DNA of 6,311 nucleotides, from positions 1-6,311 of the forward strand of contig JAGHYP010000170.1 of assembly GCA_017743585.1 (NCBI GenBank), in the 5' to 3' direction. Shown one piece after another: positions 5,907 through 6,311 of this stretch. The position numbers and the translations under genes are program-made. The DNA comes from Chloroflexota bacterium. GTDB taxonomy: Bacteria; Chloroflexota; Anaerolineae; Aggregatilineales; UBA2796. The stretch's first letter is position 1. Every line of letters starts with the position of its first letter. The notes beneath the pieces are model-generated. The model saw only the letters and a program-made list of their open reading frames with translations, made no database searches and was not told the DNA's origin.

Positions 5907-6311
5907 ATGAGCGTCCTCGAGCAACTCAACAGATGTCTGAGCGATCTCGCTGCTGAGGCGCGCCGCAGCCTTGTGCGCATCACGAGCGGACGCAGCTGGC
6001 AGCAAGGCAGCGGCTCTGGCACGATCTGGCACAGCGACGGGCTGATCGTGACCAATGCGCACGTGATACAGCGTGGCGCGCTGCGTGTCGCGCTCTACGA
6101 CGGGCGCGAGCTGATGGGCAAGTTGCTCGCAGCTGATGAACAGCTCGATCTGGCAGCGATCGCTGTTGCGGCTTCTAACTTGCCAACAGTAGCGCTCGGC
6201 GACTCGCGCCGAGTGAAGGCAGGCACAGCGGTATGCGCAATCGGCTTTCCTTACGGCGTGGAGGGCGGCTTGACCTTCGGTGTGGTCATCGGCAGCGGCG
6301 CCAAGCTGCCC
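5907..6311 (+). CDS. Second S1C-family (HtrA-like) serine protease, 3' end outside window
   Basis: The frame runs from the ATG at 5907 to the window edge without a stop (135 codons). GAGGG at 5894-5898, overlapping the previous stop codon, lies 8 bases before it. The start MSVLEQLNRCLSDLAAEARRSLVRI parallels the first protease. A GSGSGTIW segment (about residues 34-41) is followed by the catalytic His52 in VTNAHVI and Asp81 in DEQLDLAAI. The segment AIGFPYG matches the family's conserved GxP strand. The Ser motif and any PDZ domain lie beyond the window. There is again no signal peptide. It is clearly a paralog of the upstream gene but diverged, having the GSG motif and the common NAHV motif where the first has ANHV. 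A tandem duplication followed by specialisation is the likely history. Confidence 0.92.
   Translation, partial: MSVLEQLNRCLSDLAAEARRSLVRITSGRSWQQGSGSGTIWHSDGLIVTNAHVIQRGALRVALYDGRELMGKLLAADEQLDLAAIAVAASNLPTVALGDSRRVKAGTAVCAIGFPYGVEGGLTFGVVIGSGAKLP

Overview
The window is bacterial DNA, mostly GC-rich, with tightly packed genes on both strands. The best guess for the host is a Chloroflexota (Anaerolineae-like) bacterium. That guess rests on three things: the variant CapA protein, the Pro/Thr-linker lipoprotein with a beta-propeller, and the pair of short HtrA-like proteases. It is an inference from protein style; there is no rRNA or other marker to settle it.

Layout, left to right. Positions 1-1155 (+) hold the 3' part of a CapA-family (poly-gamma-glutamate capsule type) metallophosphatase-like gene that begins outside the window. 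Positions 1292-2693 (-) hold a DNA methyltransferase gene of the N4-cytosine/N6-adenine type, split into two overlapping reading frames by what looks like one extra base at 1754. A short ORF that starts in an ATGA overlap with the methyltransferase stop (1156-1295) may be the stump of a lost partner gene. This block looks less GC-rich than its neighbours and is probably an acquired, decaying restriction-modification type module. Positions 2810-2969 (+) form a complete small transcription unit: a near-consensus sigma-70 promoter, tRNA-Leu(GAG) and an intrinsic terminator.

Positions 2984-4588 (-) encode a secreted lipoprotein with a Pro/Thr-rich linker and a WD40/PD40-like beta-propeller. Just upstream of it on the same strand, 4665-4814 encodes the C-terminal half of an FHA (phosphothreonine-binding) domain with no N-terminal half, which is a relic. 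An AT-rich stretch beside the relic has a possible minus-strand promoter. From 5002 to the right edge (+) lie two tandem S1C (HtrA/DegP-like) serine protease genes, 11 bases apart and evidently co-transcribed. The first is complete (protease plus PDZ). The second is cut by the window edge. Neither has a signal peptide.

No mobile element, CRISPR array or clear new system is visible. The parts most worth a second look are the frameshifted methyltransferase with its ATGA-coupled stump, the FHA relic, and the leaderless tandem HtrA-like proteases.
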